Positions 18,223-27,293 of a stretch of 64,000 nucleotides of DNA are shown piece by piece. The notes under the pieces were generated by a model. It ran no database searches. It saw only the letters and a list, made by a program, of their open reading frames with translations, and was not told the DNA's origin. This stretch comes from Ww85 sp963745765 (GTDB taxonomy: Bacteria > Desulfobacterota > Desulfobulbia > Desulfobulbales > Desulfocapsaceae): assembly GCA_963745765.1 (NCBI GenBank), contig CAVUYQ010000026.1, forward strand, positions 62,001 to 126,000, given 5' to 3'. Numbering within the stretch: position 1 is the stretch's first letter; each line of letters opens with the position of its first letter. The position numbers and the translations under genes are program-made.

Positions 18223-19233
18223 ATGTTTACATTTATACTGAAAAAAATTGGCGTCGTGCTACCCACCTTTCTCGGTGTAACCCTGATCGCTTTTACCTTT
18301 ATCCGGGTGCTTCCCGGTGACCCGGTACTTTTGATGGCAGGTGAACGCGGTATGAGTGAAGAGCGTCATGCCCGGCTGATGAACGAGTTCGGCTTTGACC
18401 GGCCGATCCTCGTACAATATGGCACCTATCTCAATAATCTCATACACGGTAATTTCGGTACCTCGATCATTACCAAGAAGCCGGTGTTCGAAGAGTTCAT
18501 GACCTTGTTTCCGGCCACCGTTGAACTTTCGATCTGTGCTCTCATCCTTGCTGTTTTCATCGGTCTGCCCGTTGGTATGCTTGCCGCGGTCAGGCGGGGT
18601 ACGGTGTTTGACCACACGGTGATGGCAGGGGCTTTGACCGGTTACTCGATGCCGATTTTCTGGTGGGGTCTGCTGCTGATCATCTTTTTTTCCGGCATCC
18701 TTGGCTGGACACCGGTTTCCGGCAGAATTTCACTGCTATACTACTTCGAACCGGTTACCGGATTTATGCTCATTGACAGTTTTCTCTCCGGTCAGGAGGG
18801 CGCCTTTTCTTCTGCCTTGTCGCATCTGATTCTGCCCTCGATTGTGCTGGCTACCATTCCTCTGGCGGTTATCGCACGCCAGACCCGCTCGGCCATGCTG
18901 GAAGTTCTTGGTGAGGATTATATCAGGACTGCCCGGGCCAAAGGGTTGGCGCCATCACGCGTGATCGGTCTGCACGCCCTGCGTAATGCCATGATTCCGG
19001 TAATCACCGTGATTGGTCTACAGGTCGGTGTACTCTTTGCCGGCGCCATCCTGACGGAAACCATCTTTTCCTGGCCGGGAATAGGGAAGTGGATGGTTGA
19101 TTCGATTTCCAGACGTGACTATCCGTCTGTCCAGGGCGGACTGCTCCTTATTGCCGCCATTATTATGATCGTAAATCTTATTGTTGATCTGCTTTATGGT
19201 CTGATCAACCCGCGCATCAGGTACACGGGATAG
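18223..19233 (+). CDS. dppB: Peptide ABC transporter permease (DppB-like)
   Basis: 336 residues, inner membrane. It starts with the characteristic amphipathic FILKKIGVVLPTFLGVTLIAF helix, then RVLPGDPVLLMAGERG. The EAA loop, needed for contact with the ATPases, is visible as EDYIRTARAKGLAPSRVIGLHALRNAMIPV. Six hydrophobic segments are predicted. The ribosome site is weak; the gene is 108 bases after dppA, behind the hairpin. It pairs with DppC as the channel for di- or oligopeptides. Confidence 0.94.
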   Translation: MFTFILKKIGVVLPTFLGVTLIAFTFIRVLPGDPVLLMAGERGMSEERHARLMNEFGFDRPILVQYGTYLNNLIHGNFGTSIITKKPVFEEFMTLFPATVELSICALILAVFIGLPVGMLAAVRRGTVFDHTVMAGALTGYSMPIFWWGLLLIIFFSGILGWTPVSGRISLLYYFEPVTGFMLIDSFLSGQEGAFSSALSHLILPSIVLATIPLAVIARQTRSAMLEVLGEDYIRTARAKGLAPSRVIGLHALRNAMIPVITVIGLQVGVLFAGAILTETIFSWPGIGKWMVDSISRRDYPSVQGGLLLIAAIIMIVNLIVDLLYGLINPRIRYTG

Positions 19234-19235
19234 CC

Positions 19236-20147
19236 ATGACGGAAACGACTTATAGCACCGAACTTGATACCAGACCGGTCGGCCGACTCGCCCTGCTTAA
19301 GGAGTTTTGGGCCTATTTCAGTGAGAACAGGGGAGCGGTGATCGGCCTTTGTTTTTTTGTGGCAATTGTTGTTGTCGCATTGTTTGCCGATTACTTTGCC
19401 CCGCATCTGCCCAACCAGCAGTACCGTGATGCCTTCCTGCAACCACCGTTCTGGCAGGACGGCGGATCTCTGAGCTTCCCGCTGGGAACAGACGCGGTCG
19501 GGCGCGACATGCTTTCGCGTCTGATTTACGGAGCCCGGTACTCTTTGTTTATCGGCTGTGTTGTCGTCTCAGGGGCCCTGTTTGTCGGTGTTGTTCTCGG
19601 GCTGTTTGCCGGTTTTTTCGGTGGAAGAATTGATACCTTGATCATGCGCTTGATGGACGTTATCCTTGCCTTTCCGAGCCTGTTGCTGGCACTCGTCCTG
19701 GTAGCCATTCTCGGGCCAAGCCTGGTCAACGCCATGATCGCCATCGCCATTGTGCAACAGCCGCATTATGTGCGGCTCACCCGCGCCGCCGTCATGGGTG
19801 AGATGAACAAGGATTATGTGACGGCTGCCCGAGTCATCGGCGTACGCCGGATGCGCCTGATGTTCGTGACAATTCTGCCTAACTGCATGGCACCGCTCAT
19901 CGTCCAGGCGGCGCTGAGTTTTTCAACGGCGATCCTTGATGCTGCAGCCCTCGGTTTCCTCGGCATGGGTGCACAGCCGCCGACTCCTGAGTGGGGAACG
20001 ATGCTGGCCGATGCCCGGGAATTCATTCTGCGGGCCTGGTGGGTGGTCACCCTGCCCGGCTGTGCCATTTTACTGACCGTGCTGGCCATCAACCTGATGG
20101 GCGATGGGCTGCGTGATGCACTCGACCCCAAGTTGAAGCGGTCCTGA
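19236..20147 (+). CDS. dppC: Peptide ABC transporter permease (DppC-like)
   Basis: 303 residues. N-terminal segment LALLKEFWAYFSENRGAVIG precedes helix 1. A periplasmic loop contains LGTDAVGRDMLSRLIYGARYSL, the DppC/OppC hallmark. The EAA loop reads KDYVTAARVIGVRRMRLMFVTILPNCMAP. It starts two bases after dppB, in a tight operon. Confidence 0.95.
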   Translation: MTETTYSTELDTRPVGRLALLKEFWAYFSENRGAVIGLCFFVAIVVVALFADYFAPHLPNQQYRDAFLQPPFWQDGGSLSFPLGTDAVGRDMLSRLIYGARYSLFIGCVVVSGALFVGVVLGLFAGFFGGRIDTLIMRLMDVILAFPSLLLALVLVAILGPSLVNAMIAIAIVQQPHYVRLTRAAVMGEMNKDYVTAARVIGVRRMRLMFVTILPNCMAPLIVQAALSFSTAILDAAALGFLGMGAQPPTPEWGTMLADAREFILRAWWVVTLPGCAILLTVLAINLMGDGLRDALDPKLKRS

Positions 20148-20160
20148 TCGGGAGGCAGCT

Positions 20161-21162
20161 ATGGCACTGCTCGAAATAGAAAATCTCTCGGTTGCCTTTC
20201 AGACCGCAGGAGGCCTGTTTACCGCGGTTGACCGGATATCCATGAGCCTTGATGTGGGCGAGGTTGTTTCTATTGTCGGTGAATCCGGATCCGGGAAGTC
20301 CGTATCCATGCTTGCCCTGATGGGGCTCTTACCGTGGACTGCCACGGTAACTGCCGACTCTCTACAATTTGATGGTAAAAATCTTCTGGAAATGGGGGCT
20401 CAGGAACGGCGGGGAATCATCGGCAGGGAAATATCGATGATTTTCCAGGAACCGATGACCAGCCTCAATCCCTGTTTTACGGTCGGGTTCCAGATTTCAG
20501 AGACCTTGAAAACCCATATGAACATGGATCGGAGGCAGCGCAAGGAGCGATCGGTTGAACTTTTGCATCTCGTCGGTATTCCGGAGCCTCTCAAGCGCCT
20601 TTCCGCTTTTCCACACCAGCTGTCCGGAGGCATGTCCCAGCGCGTGATGATCGCCATGGCGATCGCCTGCAATCCGCGCCTGCTTATAGCTGATGAGCCG
20701 ACAACAGCACTTGATGTGACCATTCAGGCACAGATCCTTGACCTGTTGCTGAAATTGCAGGATGAGACAAACATGGCCCTGGTCCTGATCACCCATGATA
20801 TGGGCGTGGTAGCCGAGACCGCTGAACAGGTTATGGTCATGTATGCCGGTCAGCAGGTTGAATACCAGGGAATCAAAGGGCTTTTTTCCGATCCACATCA
20901 TCCCTACACCTCTGCCCTGCTGGCGGCATTGCCGGAACGGGCCACGAGTAAGCTCCTGCCGTCAATTGCCGGCGTGGTGCCGGGCCAGTTCGACCGGCCT
21001 GCCGGCTGTCTTTTTTCACCCCGTTGCCGTTATGCAACAGAGCGCTGCAGAACGACGGTGCCGGCTAAGGCGACAGCAGCGCTTGGTCATGCACTCTGCC
21101 ACTATCCCCTTGAAAACGGTGTGCCGCAGAATCATCCGGGTGATGAGGAGGACGCCGCATGA
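20161..21162 (+). CDS. dppD: Peptide ABC transporter ATP-binding protein (DppD-like)
   Basis: 333 residues. Walker A GESGSGKSVS (near residue 41), Q-loop IFQEPMTSLNP, signature LSGGMSQRVMIAMAIA, Walker B LLIADEPTTALDVT, and switch His in LITHDMGV. The C-terminal peptide-transporter extension has Cys-rich AGCLFSPRCRYATERC. It hydrolyses ATP with DppF to drive peptide uptake. The 3' end overlaps dppF by four bases. Confidence 0.95.
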   Translation: MALLEIENLSVAFQTAGGLFTAVDRISMSLDVGEVVSIVGESGSGKSVSMLALMGLLPWTATVTADSLQFDGKNLLEMGAQERRGIIGREISMIFQEPMTSLNPCFTVGFQISETLKTHMNMDRRQRKERSVELLHLVGIPEPLKRLSAFPHQLSGGMSQRVMIAMAIACNPRLLIADEPTTALDVTIQAQILDLLLKLQDETNMALVLITHDMGVVAETAEQVMVMYAGQQVEYQGIKGLFSDPHHPYTSALLAALPERATSKLLPSIAGVVPGQFDRPAGCLFSPRCRYATERCRTTVPAKATAALGHALCHYPLENGVPQNHPGDEEDAA

Positions 21163-22127
21163 GCAATGATGTTATCCTTGAAGCAAGGGATTTAAAGCGT
21201 TTTTATCAGGTCAGTCGGGGAAACTTCAAAAAAAAGGCCCTGCTCAAGGCATTGAACGGGGCCACCTTTGACCTTGTAACAGGCAGGACGCTTGCCGTGG
21301 TTGGAGAGTCCGGCTGCGGTAAATCCACCCTTGCCCGGCTGGTGACGATGATCGAGCCGCCGACAGCCGGTACGTTGAAGATCAGGGGGGTCGATATAGT
21401 CGGTTCCGACCGGGCAACCCGCAGAAAGCTCAAATCTAAAATCCAGATCGTTTTTCAGGACCCTTATGGTTCCCTGAATCCGAGGCAGAAGGTCGGCCAT
21501 GCGCTTGAAGAACCGCTTTTGGTGAATACTACCATGACCAGGCAGGAGCGGAGCAGGGCCGCCCGGGAGATGATGAAACTTGTCGGTCTGAGACCTGAGC
21601 AATATGAACGCTACCCCCATATGTTTTCCGGCGGTCAGCGACAGCGGATTGCTGTTGCCCGGGCACTGATGCTGAACCCGGAGATCCTGATACTTGATGA
21701 GCCGGTTTCCGCCCTTGACGTGTCTATCCAGGCACAGATCCTGAACCTGCTGGCAGAACTGCAGCAGCGGCTTAACCTGGCCTACCTCTTTATCAGTCAC
21801 GACCTGTCGGTTGTCCGGCATATAGCCGATGAGGTTATGGTTATGTATCTTGGTGTACCCATTGAAATGGCCAGCCGGGATGAGATATTTGCTCAGCCGC
21901 GCCACCCCTATACCCGGGCCCTTCTTTCAGCCACACCGACGGCGGATCCTTTTAAGGAAAAGCAGCGCATTGTGCTGCACGGAGAAATACCTTCACCGAT
22001 TGATCCTCCGCCCGGTTGCTCATTTAACCCGCGATGTTCCCGGGCGAGCGCAGAATGTCTGCAGAAATTTCCGGAACTGCGCCGTTGCGGTAAGACGCAG
22101 GTGGCCTGCTACCACCCTTATGAATAA
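21159..22127 (+). CDS. dppF: Peptide ABC transporter ATP-binding protein (DppF-like)
   Basis: 322 residues. Walker A GESGCGKSTLARL, Q-loop VFQDPYGSLNPRQKVG, signature FSGGQRQRIAVARALMLNP, Walker B ILDEPVSALDVSIQ, switch His in FISHDLSVV, and the Cys-rich C-terminal PGCSFNPRCSRASAEC. It is the partner of DppD and ends the operon. An intrinsic terminator is visible about 200 bases downstream. Confidence 0.95.
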   Translation: MSNDVILEARDLKRFYQVSRGNFKKKALLKALNGATFDLVTGRTLAVVGESGCGKSTLARLVTMIEPPTAGTLKIRGVDIVGSDRATRRKLKSKIQIVFQDPYGSLNPRQKVGHALEEPLLVNTTMTRQERSRAAREMMKLVGLRPEQYERYPHMFSGGQRQRIAVARALMLNPEILILDEPVSALDVSIQAQILNLLAELQQRLNLAYLFISHDLSVVRHIADEVMVMYLGVPIEMASRDEIFAQPRHPYTRALLSATPTADPFKEKQRIVLHGEIPSPIDPPPGCSFNPRCSRASAECLQKFPELRRCGKTQVACYHPYE

Positions 22128-22239
22128 CCCCTTCCCCCGGCTAACGCCTGAGTATCAGCTTTGCCGGTCCTGAGAGATGAAAGGAAAAAGTCTCTGCCCG
22201 GTAATACCCTATCATATCCGCTTCCCAGCTGACCTGGTT

Positions 22240-22318
22240 ATTTCACGAGTTGAGACAGATTGCTCGTCAAGGAGACTTGAGATTCACCATACGGTAGTAG
22301 GTGAATCTCAAAAGCGAC
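22240..22318 (+). repeat. 79-bp hairpin repeat, copy B
   Basis: Matches the minus strand of 12677-12755 at 69 of 79 positions. It forms a 10-bp hairpin (GAGATTCACC / GGTGAATCTC, 22279-22309) and a smaller ACGAG / CTCGT stem. It lies in the 393-base gap between dppF and sodA, just before an intrinsic terminator. The conserved stems suggest a structured RNA or a mobile repeat; no known family was recognised. Confidence 0.7.
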
Positions 22319-22327
22319 AGGCGTGAT

Positions 22328-22349
22328 CTCCCTTTCAGGGGAGCTTTTT
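22328..22349 (+). terminator. Intrinsic terminator between dppF and sodA
   Basis: CTCCC (22328-22332) pairs with GGGAG (22339-22343), followed by CTTTTT. AAGGAGA at 22269-22275 upstream could compete for the left arm, giving a possible antiterminator. It could end the dpp transcript or attenuate sodA. Confidence 0.6.
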
Positions 22350-22520
22350 ATCCAAGGTACCACCTTGTGGCATGCTAACGAGGAATTATTATATAGCAGT
22401 ATCAGTACTCAGCCGTGGGGCATTGATACCTGGATGACAATTCTGGTCGAAGATAGACACAACACAAACCCACGGTTGAGATAACTAGCCACTTTCACTT
22501 ATTTATGTGAGGAACATACG

Positions 22521-23126
22521 ATGGAACATGTACTACCGAAATTACCGTACGCCTATGATGCACTTGAACCCTTTATTGATGCGAGGACTATGGAGATTCA
22601 CCATACCAAGCATCACCAGGCCTATATCACCAATCTTAACGCGGCAATCAAGGATGATGCTCATCTGGGCAGTCTCAGTGTCGAGAAACTCATCAGTGAT
22701 CTTAGTAAGGTACCGGAGGCTATCAGGCCGGTGGTCAGGAACCATGGCGGTGGCCATGCGAATCACAGCTTTTTCTGGCCGATTCTGAAAAAAAATGTGG
22801 CGCCGGGCGGGCCGGTTCTGGATGCGATAATGAAAAAATTCGGCAGCTTTGACAATTTCAAGACACAGTTTTCAGGTGCTGCCGTCAAACAGTTCGGCAG
22901 TGGCTGGGCCTGGCTTGTGGTAAACCACGGTGAACTGGAAGTTGTTGGTACCCCGAACCAGGACAACCCTCTGTCAGCGGGGAAAAAACCGGTCCTGGGG
23001 GTGGATGTCTGGGAACACGCCTACTATCTGCTTTACCAGAACCGCCGGCCTGATTACGTGGAAGCCTTTTTCAAGGTGATCAACTGGGATAAAGTCAATG
23101 AGCATTACAGCGCAGCCCTTGGTTAA
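22521..23126 (+). CDS. sodA: Superoxide dismutase, Mn-type by sequence
   Basis: 201 residues, cytosolic, no signal peptide. It converts superoxide to hydrogen peroxide and oxygen. Metal ligands align as His27, His82 (ANHSFFW), Asp162 and His166 (DVWEHAYY). The Gly-rich NHGGGHANHSFFW and the Gln in NQDNP are the pattern of Mn rather than Fe enzymes. Start ATG follows GTGAGGAA. For an anaerobe this is an oxygen-defence gene. The upstream leader holds repeat copy B and a terminator that could regulate it. Metal specificity from sequence is a prediction. Confidence 0.95.
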   Translation: MEHVLPKLPYAYDALEPFIDARTMEIHHTKHHQAYITNLNAAIKDDAHLGSLSVEKLISDLSKVPEAIRPVVRNHGGGHANHSFFWPILKKNVAPGGPVLDAIMKKFGSFDNFKTQFSGAAVKQFGSGWAWLVVNHGELEVVGTPNQDNPLSAGKKPVLGVDVWEHAYYLLYQNRRPDYVEAFFKVINWDKVNEHYSAALG

Positions 23127-23143
23127 GGAGCTGACCATGACAT

Positions 23144-23183
23144 CCGGCCATCTTCCATGTTCGCCCGCAGGGAAGATGGCCGG
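23144..23183. terminator. Convergent hairpin between sodA and the GGDEF gene
   Basis: CCGGCCATCTTCC (23144-23156) pairs perfectly with GGAAGATGGCCGG (23171-23183). The genes on either side point toward it, so it can serve both strands. No long T-run is present. Confidence 0.6.
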
Positions 23184-23213
23184 GATCATCTGGGTTGATT
23201 GGAAAAAATAAGC

Positions 23214-24410
23214 TCAGGCAACAACACAGTTCCGCCCCTTTTTCTTGGCTCGATATAATGCCTTGTCTGCAGCCTTTATAACGTCGGCCGGTATGCTTAG
23301 CGCGCGGCTTGGTTCGGCTGCGCCAATGCTTATGGTGACGGAAACGCTCCTCGGGTTTTTCGCTCTTGTTCTTGCTTTTGGAGTCTTCTTCGGGCGGGCT
23401 TTGTCTCGTATACCAAATTGGGCTTCCGCGATGGCTATACGAAGACTTTCAAGGTAGGGAAGGGCCTCGTTTTTTGATTTTCCTGGAAAGACGACGGTAA
23501 ACTCCTCACCTCCATAGCGAAATGGTTTACCGCCTCCGCCAACATTACGGATGTGAGAAGCAACCATGCACAGTACCTGGTCGCCGATGTCGTGACCGTA
23601 CGTGTCGTTGAATTTTTTGAAAAAATCGATATCCAGCATGGCAATCGTGTAGTTTCTTCCGAGGCTCTGCAGGGTTGTATTTAACGAGCGCCTGGCCGGA
23701 AGACCGGTTAATTCATCATTATAGGCCATAGCATAGGCTATCTCGAGGACGGACAAAACGATAATCACCCCTGCAATACTGAAATAGATGGAGGCGCCGG
23801 GACCATTATAGATGGCGTGCAGGGCCACGCCAGCGCAGAGCAGTGACCAGAAAAAACCGCGCAATATCGGCTTATTGAAGAGGATTGAACCGATCAGGAA
23901 CACGAGCAGAATAATGGTGATGAGCAGAAGGGCTGCCTGGGGTATTTTTGTTGCGTGTAATAGAGACAGGTTGATTAACGGTGTGTCAAGATGTTGCAAC
24001 ACAGCGCTTTTCTCTTTAATGAAATAATAGCCGAGAAGGAGTTGGGCGAAGATGAACAGGAGGCGCAGCAACCCGGGCGGGTTGAAAACCCCTCGCTCCT
24101 TTACAAAATAAAAGAGCGCCATATTGATCGGCAGCAGGAAGGCGCTCATCTGAAAAACATCTTTGCCATACTTCGAAAAGACGGCGCCACCCATACTGAT
24201 ATAGTAATCGCCAGCCGGTCCGAAGTAATGGAGGGTTCGCTCCGTGAGTATCAGAACAATAACGACAAAGGCCACCCGGCTGCGATGAAATCCCAGACCG
24301 ATAATGAGGCCGATGGCAAGAACGGCATAGGGAAGAGACGCATTAATCTGGGGCAGCCAGGGGTTAAAATAACCTTTCTGAACAACTACAAGCGCGGCAA
24401 AAAACACCAC
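23214..24410 (-). CDS. Membrane-bound diguanylate cyclase (GGDEF)
   Basis: 398 residues from the first GTG. About seven hydrophobic segments fill residues 1-225. A GGDEF domain (about 235-398) follows with NDELTGLPARRSLN, the metal-binding MLDIDFFKKFNDTYGHDIGD and the active-site FRYGGEEF. It makes cyclic di-GMP from two GTP. The inhibitory RxxD site that normally precedes GGEEF is replaced by a glycine run, so product inhibition is probably absent. The frame is open and hydrophobic upstream to about 24460 (FINISKALIGFLLPGG) without ATG, GTG or TTG. The true start may therefore be a rare codon (ATT at about 24459 follows AGGGAGAGG). Confidence 0.9.
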   Translation of the reverse strand: MVFFAALVVVQKGYFNPWLPQINASLPYAVLAIGLIIGLGFHRSRVAFVVIVLILTERTLHYFGPAGDYYISMGGAVFSKYGKDVFQMSAFLLPINMALFYFVKERGVFNPPGLLRLLFIFAQLLLGYYFIKEKSAVLQHLDTPLINLSLLHATKIPQAALLLITIILLVFLIGSILFNKPILRGFFWSLLCAGVALHAIYNGPGASIYFSIAGVIIVLSVLEIAYAMAYNDELTGLPARRSLNTTLQSLGRNYTIAMLDIDFFKKFNDTYGHDIGDQVLCMVASHIRNVGGGGKPFRYGGEEFTVVFPGKSKNEALPYLESLRIAIAEAQFGIRDKARPKKTPKARTRAKNPRSVSVTISIGAAEPSRALSIPADVIKAADKALYRAKKKGRNCVVA

Positions 24411-24566
24411 ACCGCCCGGCAGAAGAAAGCCGATAAGCGCTTTTGAAATGTTTATGAACCTGTTAATGGATCCTCTCCCTGAAGTGCATGTCTTCGATTG
24501 TCTCCTCTTGTTACAAGAGGAAATTTCCAGAGATAATACTCTATAGACAACTCATGACAATGGGCC

Positions 24567-24700
24567 ACCTTGAATAATTGCTTTTTCGCCCGATCTCTGT
24601 CGTTATGCTCGAAATTTTATCCTCGGAATATCAATTATATGCCTGCGGTAAAATTTCTTGCATGTCTTGATCTCGATCGAATAATCGAATTATTCAAGGT
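24567..24700. repeat. MITE-like intergenic element, copy 1
   Basis: 134 bases bounded by perfect 13-bp inverted repeats ACCTTGAATAATT (24567-24579) and AATTATTCAAGGT (24688-24700). The core at 24612-24656 (AAATTTTATCCTCGGAATAT and on to GGTAAAATTT) recurs at 39470-39515 and about 61228-61274. No coding capacity. It fills much of the 515-base gap before aapJ. Confidence 0.8.
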
Positions 24701-24877
24701 ACCCAATGATATTAGCTGGATACTGCAAGAGTCAAATCAGAAATAGGAAAAGATCATTTTTAAGGGTAAAAGAGCTGGCTGCCCCTGCCTAACATATTGC
24801 AACCATGGTAGGCCTATGGTATCAAAAGAGTGTGTTTATCTTGGACACACCTTATATGTAAGCTGTTTTCTTTGTTA

Positions 24878-24899
24878 ATCCGGGTGTATTTTCCCGGAT
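24878..24899 (+). promoter_or_regulatory. Leader hairpin before aapJ
   Basis: ATCCGGG (24878-24884) pairs with CCCGGAT (24893-24899), loop TGTATTTT. It ends 15 bases before the Shine-Dalgarno CGGAGG of aapJ, so it could affect translation or mRNA stability. Confidence 0.4.
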
Positions 24900-24925
24900 A
24901 TCATTTCTACCATTCGGAGGACATC

Positions 24926-25954
24926 ATGAAAATGTGGAAAAGTCTTTTTATTGGATGCACGCTGGTTGCAGCAACTGCTGGGGTTTCTCTTGCCGATAAT
25001 GGTGATACCCTCAAGTCAGTTATGGACAAGGGGTATATTCAGGTTGGCGTAAACGGAGATCTCTTCGGCTTTGGTAAAGCTGATCAAAAAGGCGAATGGA
25101 AGGGCCTTGATGTTGATACTGCGCGTGCTGTGGCGGTTGCCGTTTTCGGTGATCTTAAAGACCGTATCCGTTGGGTTCCCCTCACCGCTAAAACCCGTTT
25201 TACGGCGCTGCAGTCAAAAGAAATCGACCTGCTGACCAGGAATGCAACTGTAACGCTTAGTCGTGACACCGCTCTCGGGCTTGATTTCGTCCAGGTCAAC
25301 TATTACGACGGTCAGGGGTTCATGGTTACCAAGGCGCTCGGAGTCAAGAGCGCAAAAGAACTCAGTGGCGCCACTGTCTGTGTTCTGCCGGGTACGACCA
25401 CCGAACAGAATGCAGCAGACTTCTTCCGCTCCAATAATATGGAATGGAAAACGGTAACGATTGAAAGCACCGCAGAACTGGCACAGGCTTTTTATGCCGG
25501 TCGTTGTGATGTTATTACCTCTGACGCCTCACAGCTTGCCGGTCTGCGCGCCAGTGCGCCGAAACCGGGGGACTATATGATACTTCCGGAAATTATTTCC
25601 AAGGAACCTCTGGCACCGGCTGTTCGCCATGGCGACAACGCGTGGAAAGATATCGTCAACTGGTCTGTTCTTGCCATGATCGACGCTGAAGAGCTTGGTA
25701 TTACCTCGCAAAATGTTGATGAAATGCTCAAATCAACAAATCCGAAGATTCAGCGATTTCTCGGCGTTTCTCCGGGTAATGGCGCCGCACTTGGCCTCCA
25801 CGAAAAATTCGCCTATAACATTATCAAGCAGGTTGGTAATTATGGCGAAGTGTTTGAGCGTAATGTCGGTGTCGACACACCGCTGGGTATCGAGCGTGGT
25901 CTGAATGCCCTGTGGACCAACGGCGGCCTGATGTATTCGCCTCCGTTTAAATAA
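24926..25954 (+). CDS. aapJ: General amino acid ABC transporter substrate-binding protein (AapJ-like)
   Basis: 342 residues, periplasmic. ATG 24926 follows CGGAGG. A signal peptide covers residues 1-23 (KMWKSLFIGC, then hydrophobic, SLAD). The mature start DTLKSVMDKGYIQVGVNGDLFGFGKAD and the WKGLDVDTARAVAVAVFGD region are typical of the large general L-amino acid binding proteins (about 340 residues versus 250 for simple polar amino acid ones). A pair of longer-than-average permeases and an ATPase follow. Confidence 0.93.
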   Translation: MKMWKSLFIGCTLVAATAGVSLADNGDTLKSVMDKGYIQVGVNGDLFGFGKADQKGEWKGLDVDTARAVAVAVFGDLKDRIRWVPLTAKTRFTALQSKEIDLLTRNATVTLSRDTALGLDFVQVNYYDGQGFMVTKALGVKSAKELSGATVCVLPGTTTEQNAADFFRSNNMEWKTVTIESTAELAQAFYAGRCDVITSDASQLAGLRASAPKPGDYMILPEIISKEPLAPAVRHGDNAWKDIVNWSVLAMIDAEELGITSQNVDEMLKSTNPKIQRFLGVSPGNGAALGLHEKFAYNIIKQVGNYGEVFERNVGVDTPLGIERGLNALWTNGGLMYSPPFK

Positions 25955-25979
25955 GCACAGCTCGGCTCGATTTTGTAGT

Positions 25980-26034
25980 CCGGTTCCTGTTGTTCAGCTC
26001 TATCTCTGGGATGGAGCAGAACAACAGGAACCGG
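25980..26034 (+). terminator. aapJ-aapQ intergenic hairpin
   Basis: CCGGTTCCTGTTGTTC (25980-25995) pairs perfectly with GAACAACAGGAACCGG (26019-26034), a 16-bp stem. No T-run. Its place after the binding-protein gene mirrors the hairpin after dppA. Confidence 0.7.
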
Positions 26035-26107
26035 GACATGCCGCATCGTTCCTGTTCAAAAGGAGCGTGCTTGCCGGTTTGAAGAGTCCTTTAATGTTTC
26101 ATCACTT

Positions 26108-27286
26108 ATGGCCTCAGAGAATAATAGTTCAGCAAAAACCTACTTCTGGAATGATCAGAAGACCAGGGCCGTCCTCTACCAGATTTTCACTGCTGCGGCT
26201 GTCGCTTTTGTCGGTTATTACCTGATTTCAAATGTGCAGAACAATATGGCCAAGCAGTCCATTGCCAGTGGCTTTGGCTTTATCGATAATGAAGCGGCTT
26301 TTGAGATCGGCGAGTCAGTCATAGACTATTCTGCGGCCGATTCCTATGGTCGTGCCCTTGTTGTCGGTGTCTTGAATACCCTGAAGGTTTCTGTTGTCGG
26401 TATGCTCCTGACCACCATTTTAGGGACTATTGTCGGTGTTGCGACACTCTCTAAAAATTGGCTGCTTTGCCGACTTGCTAATATTTATGTTGAAATCTTC
26501 CAGAATATCCCAGTACTTCTGCAGCTTTTTTTCTTCTATGCACTTTTTTATGAGACCTTCCCCGTTCCCCGTCAGGCGCTGCATCCTTTTGCCGGCGTCT
26601 TCATCACCAACAGGGGTATCGATTTTGCTGTTCCGGCGGCTCATCCTGCCTGGGGATATGCCGGTCTGGCCCTGCTGGCAGCGGGCGTGATTAGCTATAT
26701 ACTCAATCGCTGGTCTGTCAGGCGGCAGGAAGCAACAGGACGGCAGTTTCCGATGTTCTGGACCGGACTCGGTATTCTTGTCGCTTTACCGCTTCTTGTC
26801 TGGTTTGTGAACGGTGCACCGACCCGGATGGACATGCCGGAACTCAAGGGCTTTAATTTCAGCGGCGGCAAGAATATCAGTCCCGAGTTCTCAGCCCTGC
26901 TTTTCGGTCTCGTGCTCTATACCGCTTCCTTTATTGCCCAGATTGTCCGGGCCGGGATTCAATCAATCAGCCATGGCCAGACCGAGGCAGCCATGTCCAT
27001 CGGTTTGAAACCGCGCCAGGTCCTTAAGCTGGTCATTTTTCCGCAGGCGCTTCGTGTTATCGTACCGCCATTAACCAGTCAATTGCTGAATCTGACGAAG
27101 AACAGCTCTCTTGCCGTTGCCATCGGCTATCCGGATTTTGTGCAGGTTGCAGGAACGACGATCAACCAGACCGGGCAAGCGGTTGAGGGGGTGGCGTTGA
27201 TGATGCTGGTCTACCTGACCATCAGTCTTATCACCTCTGCCTTTATGAACTGGTACAACAAAAAAATTGCCATTGTTGAGCGGTAA
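26108..27286 (+). CDS. aapQ: Amino acid ABC transporter permease (AapQ-like)
   Basis: 392 residues, inner membrane, about eight hydrophobic segments. The long spacer between the first and second parts is a feature of AapQ. The membrane domain begins GVLNTLKVSVVGMLLTTILGTIVG, and the EAA loop reads GQTEAAMSIGLKPRQVLKLVIFPQALRVIVPP. It forms the channel with AapM. Confidence 0.93.
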   Translation: MASENNSSAKTYFWNDQKTRAVLYQIFTAAAVAFVGYYLISNVQNNMAKQSIASGFGFIDNEAAFEIGESVIDYSAADSYGRALVVGVLNTLKVSVVGMLLTTILGTIVGVATLSKNWLLCRLANIYVEIFQNIPVLLQLFFFYALFYETFPVPRQALHPFAGVFITNRGIDFAVPAAHPAWGYAGLALLAAGVISYILNRWSVRRQEATGRQFPMFWTGLGILVALPLLVWFVNGAPTRMDMPELKGFNFSGGKNISPEFSALLFGLVLYTASFIAQIVRAGIQSISHGQTEAAMSIGLKPRQVLKLVIFPQALRVIVPPLTSQLLNLTKNSSLAVAIGYPDFVQVAGTTINQTGQAVEGVALMMLVYLTISLITSAFMNWYNKKIAIVER

Positions 27287-27293
27287 TGACACC

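Noticed and set aside
22350..22366. CAAGGTACCACCTTG as a remnant of the MITE ends
   Set aside because: It has the end sequence but no core of the element, and a short palindrome can arise by chance.
22590..22603. GAGATTCACCATAC inside sodA as a third copy of the 79-bp repeat
   Set aside because: It lies in the conserved coding segment MEIHHTKHH and lacks the rest of the hairpin; the match is probably chance.
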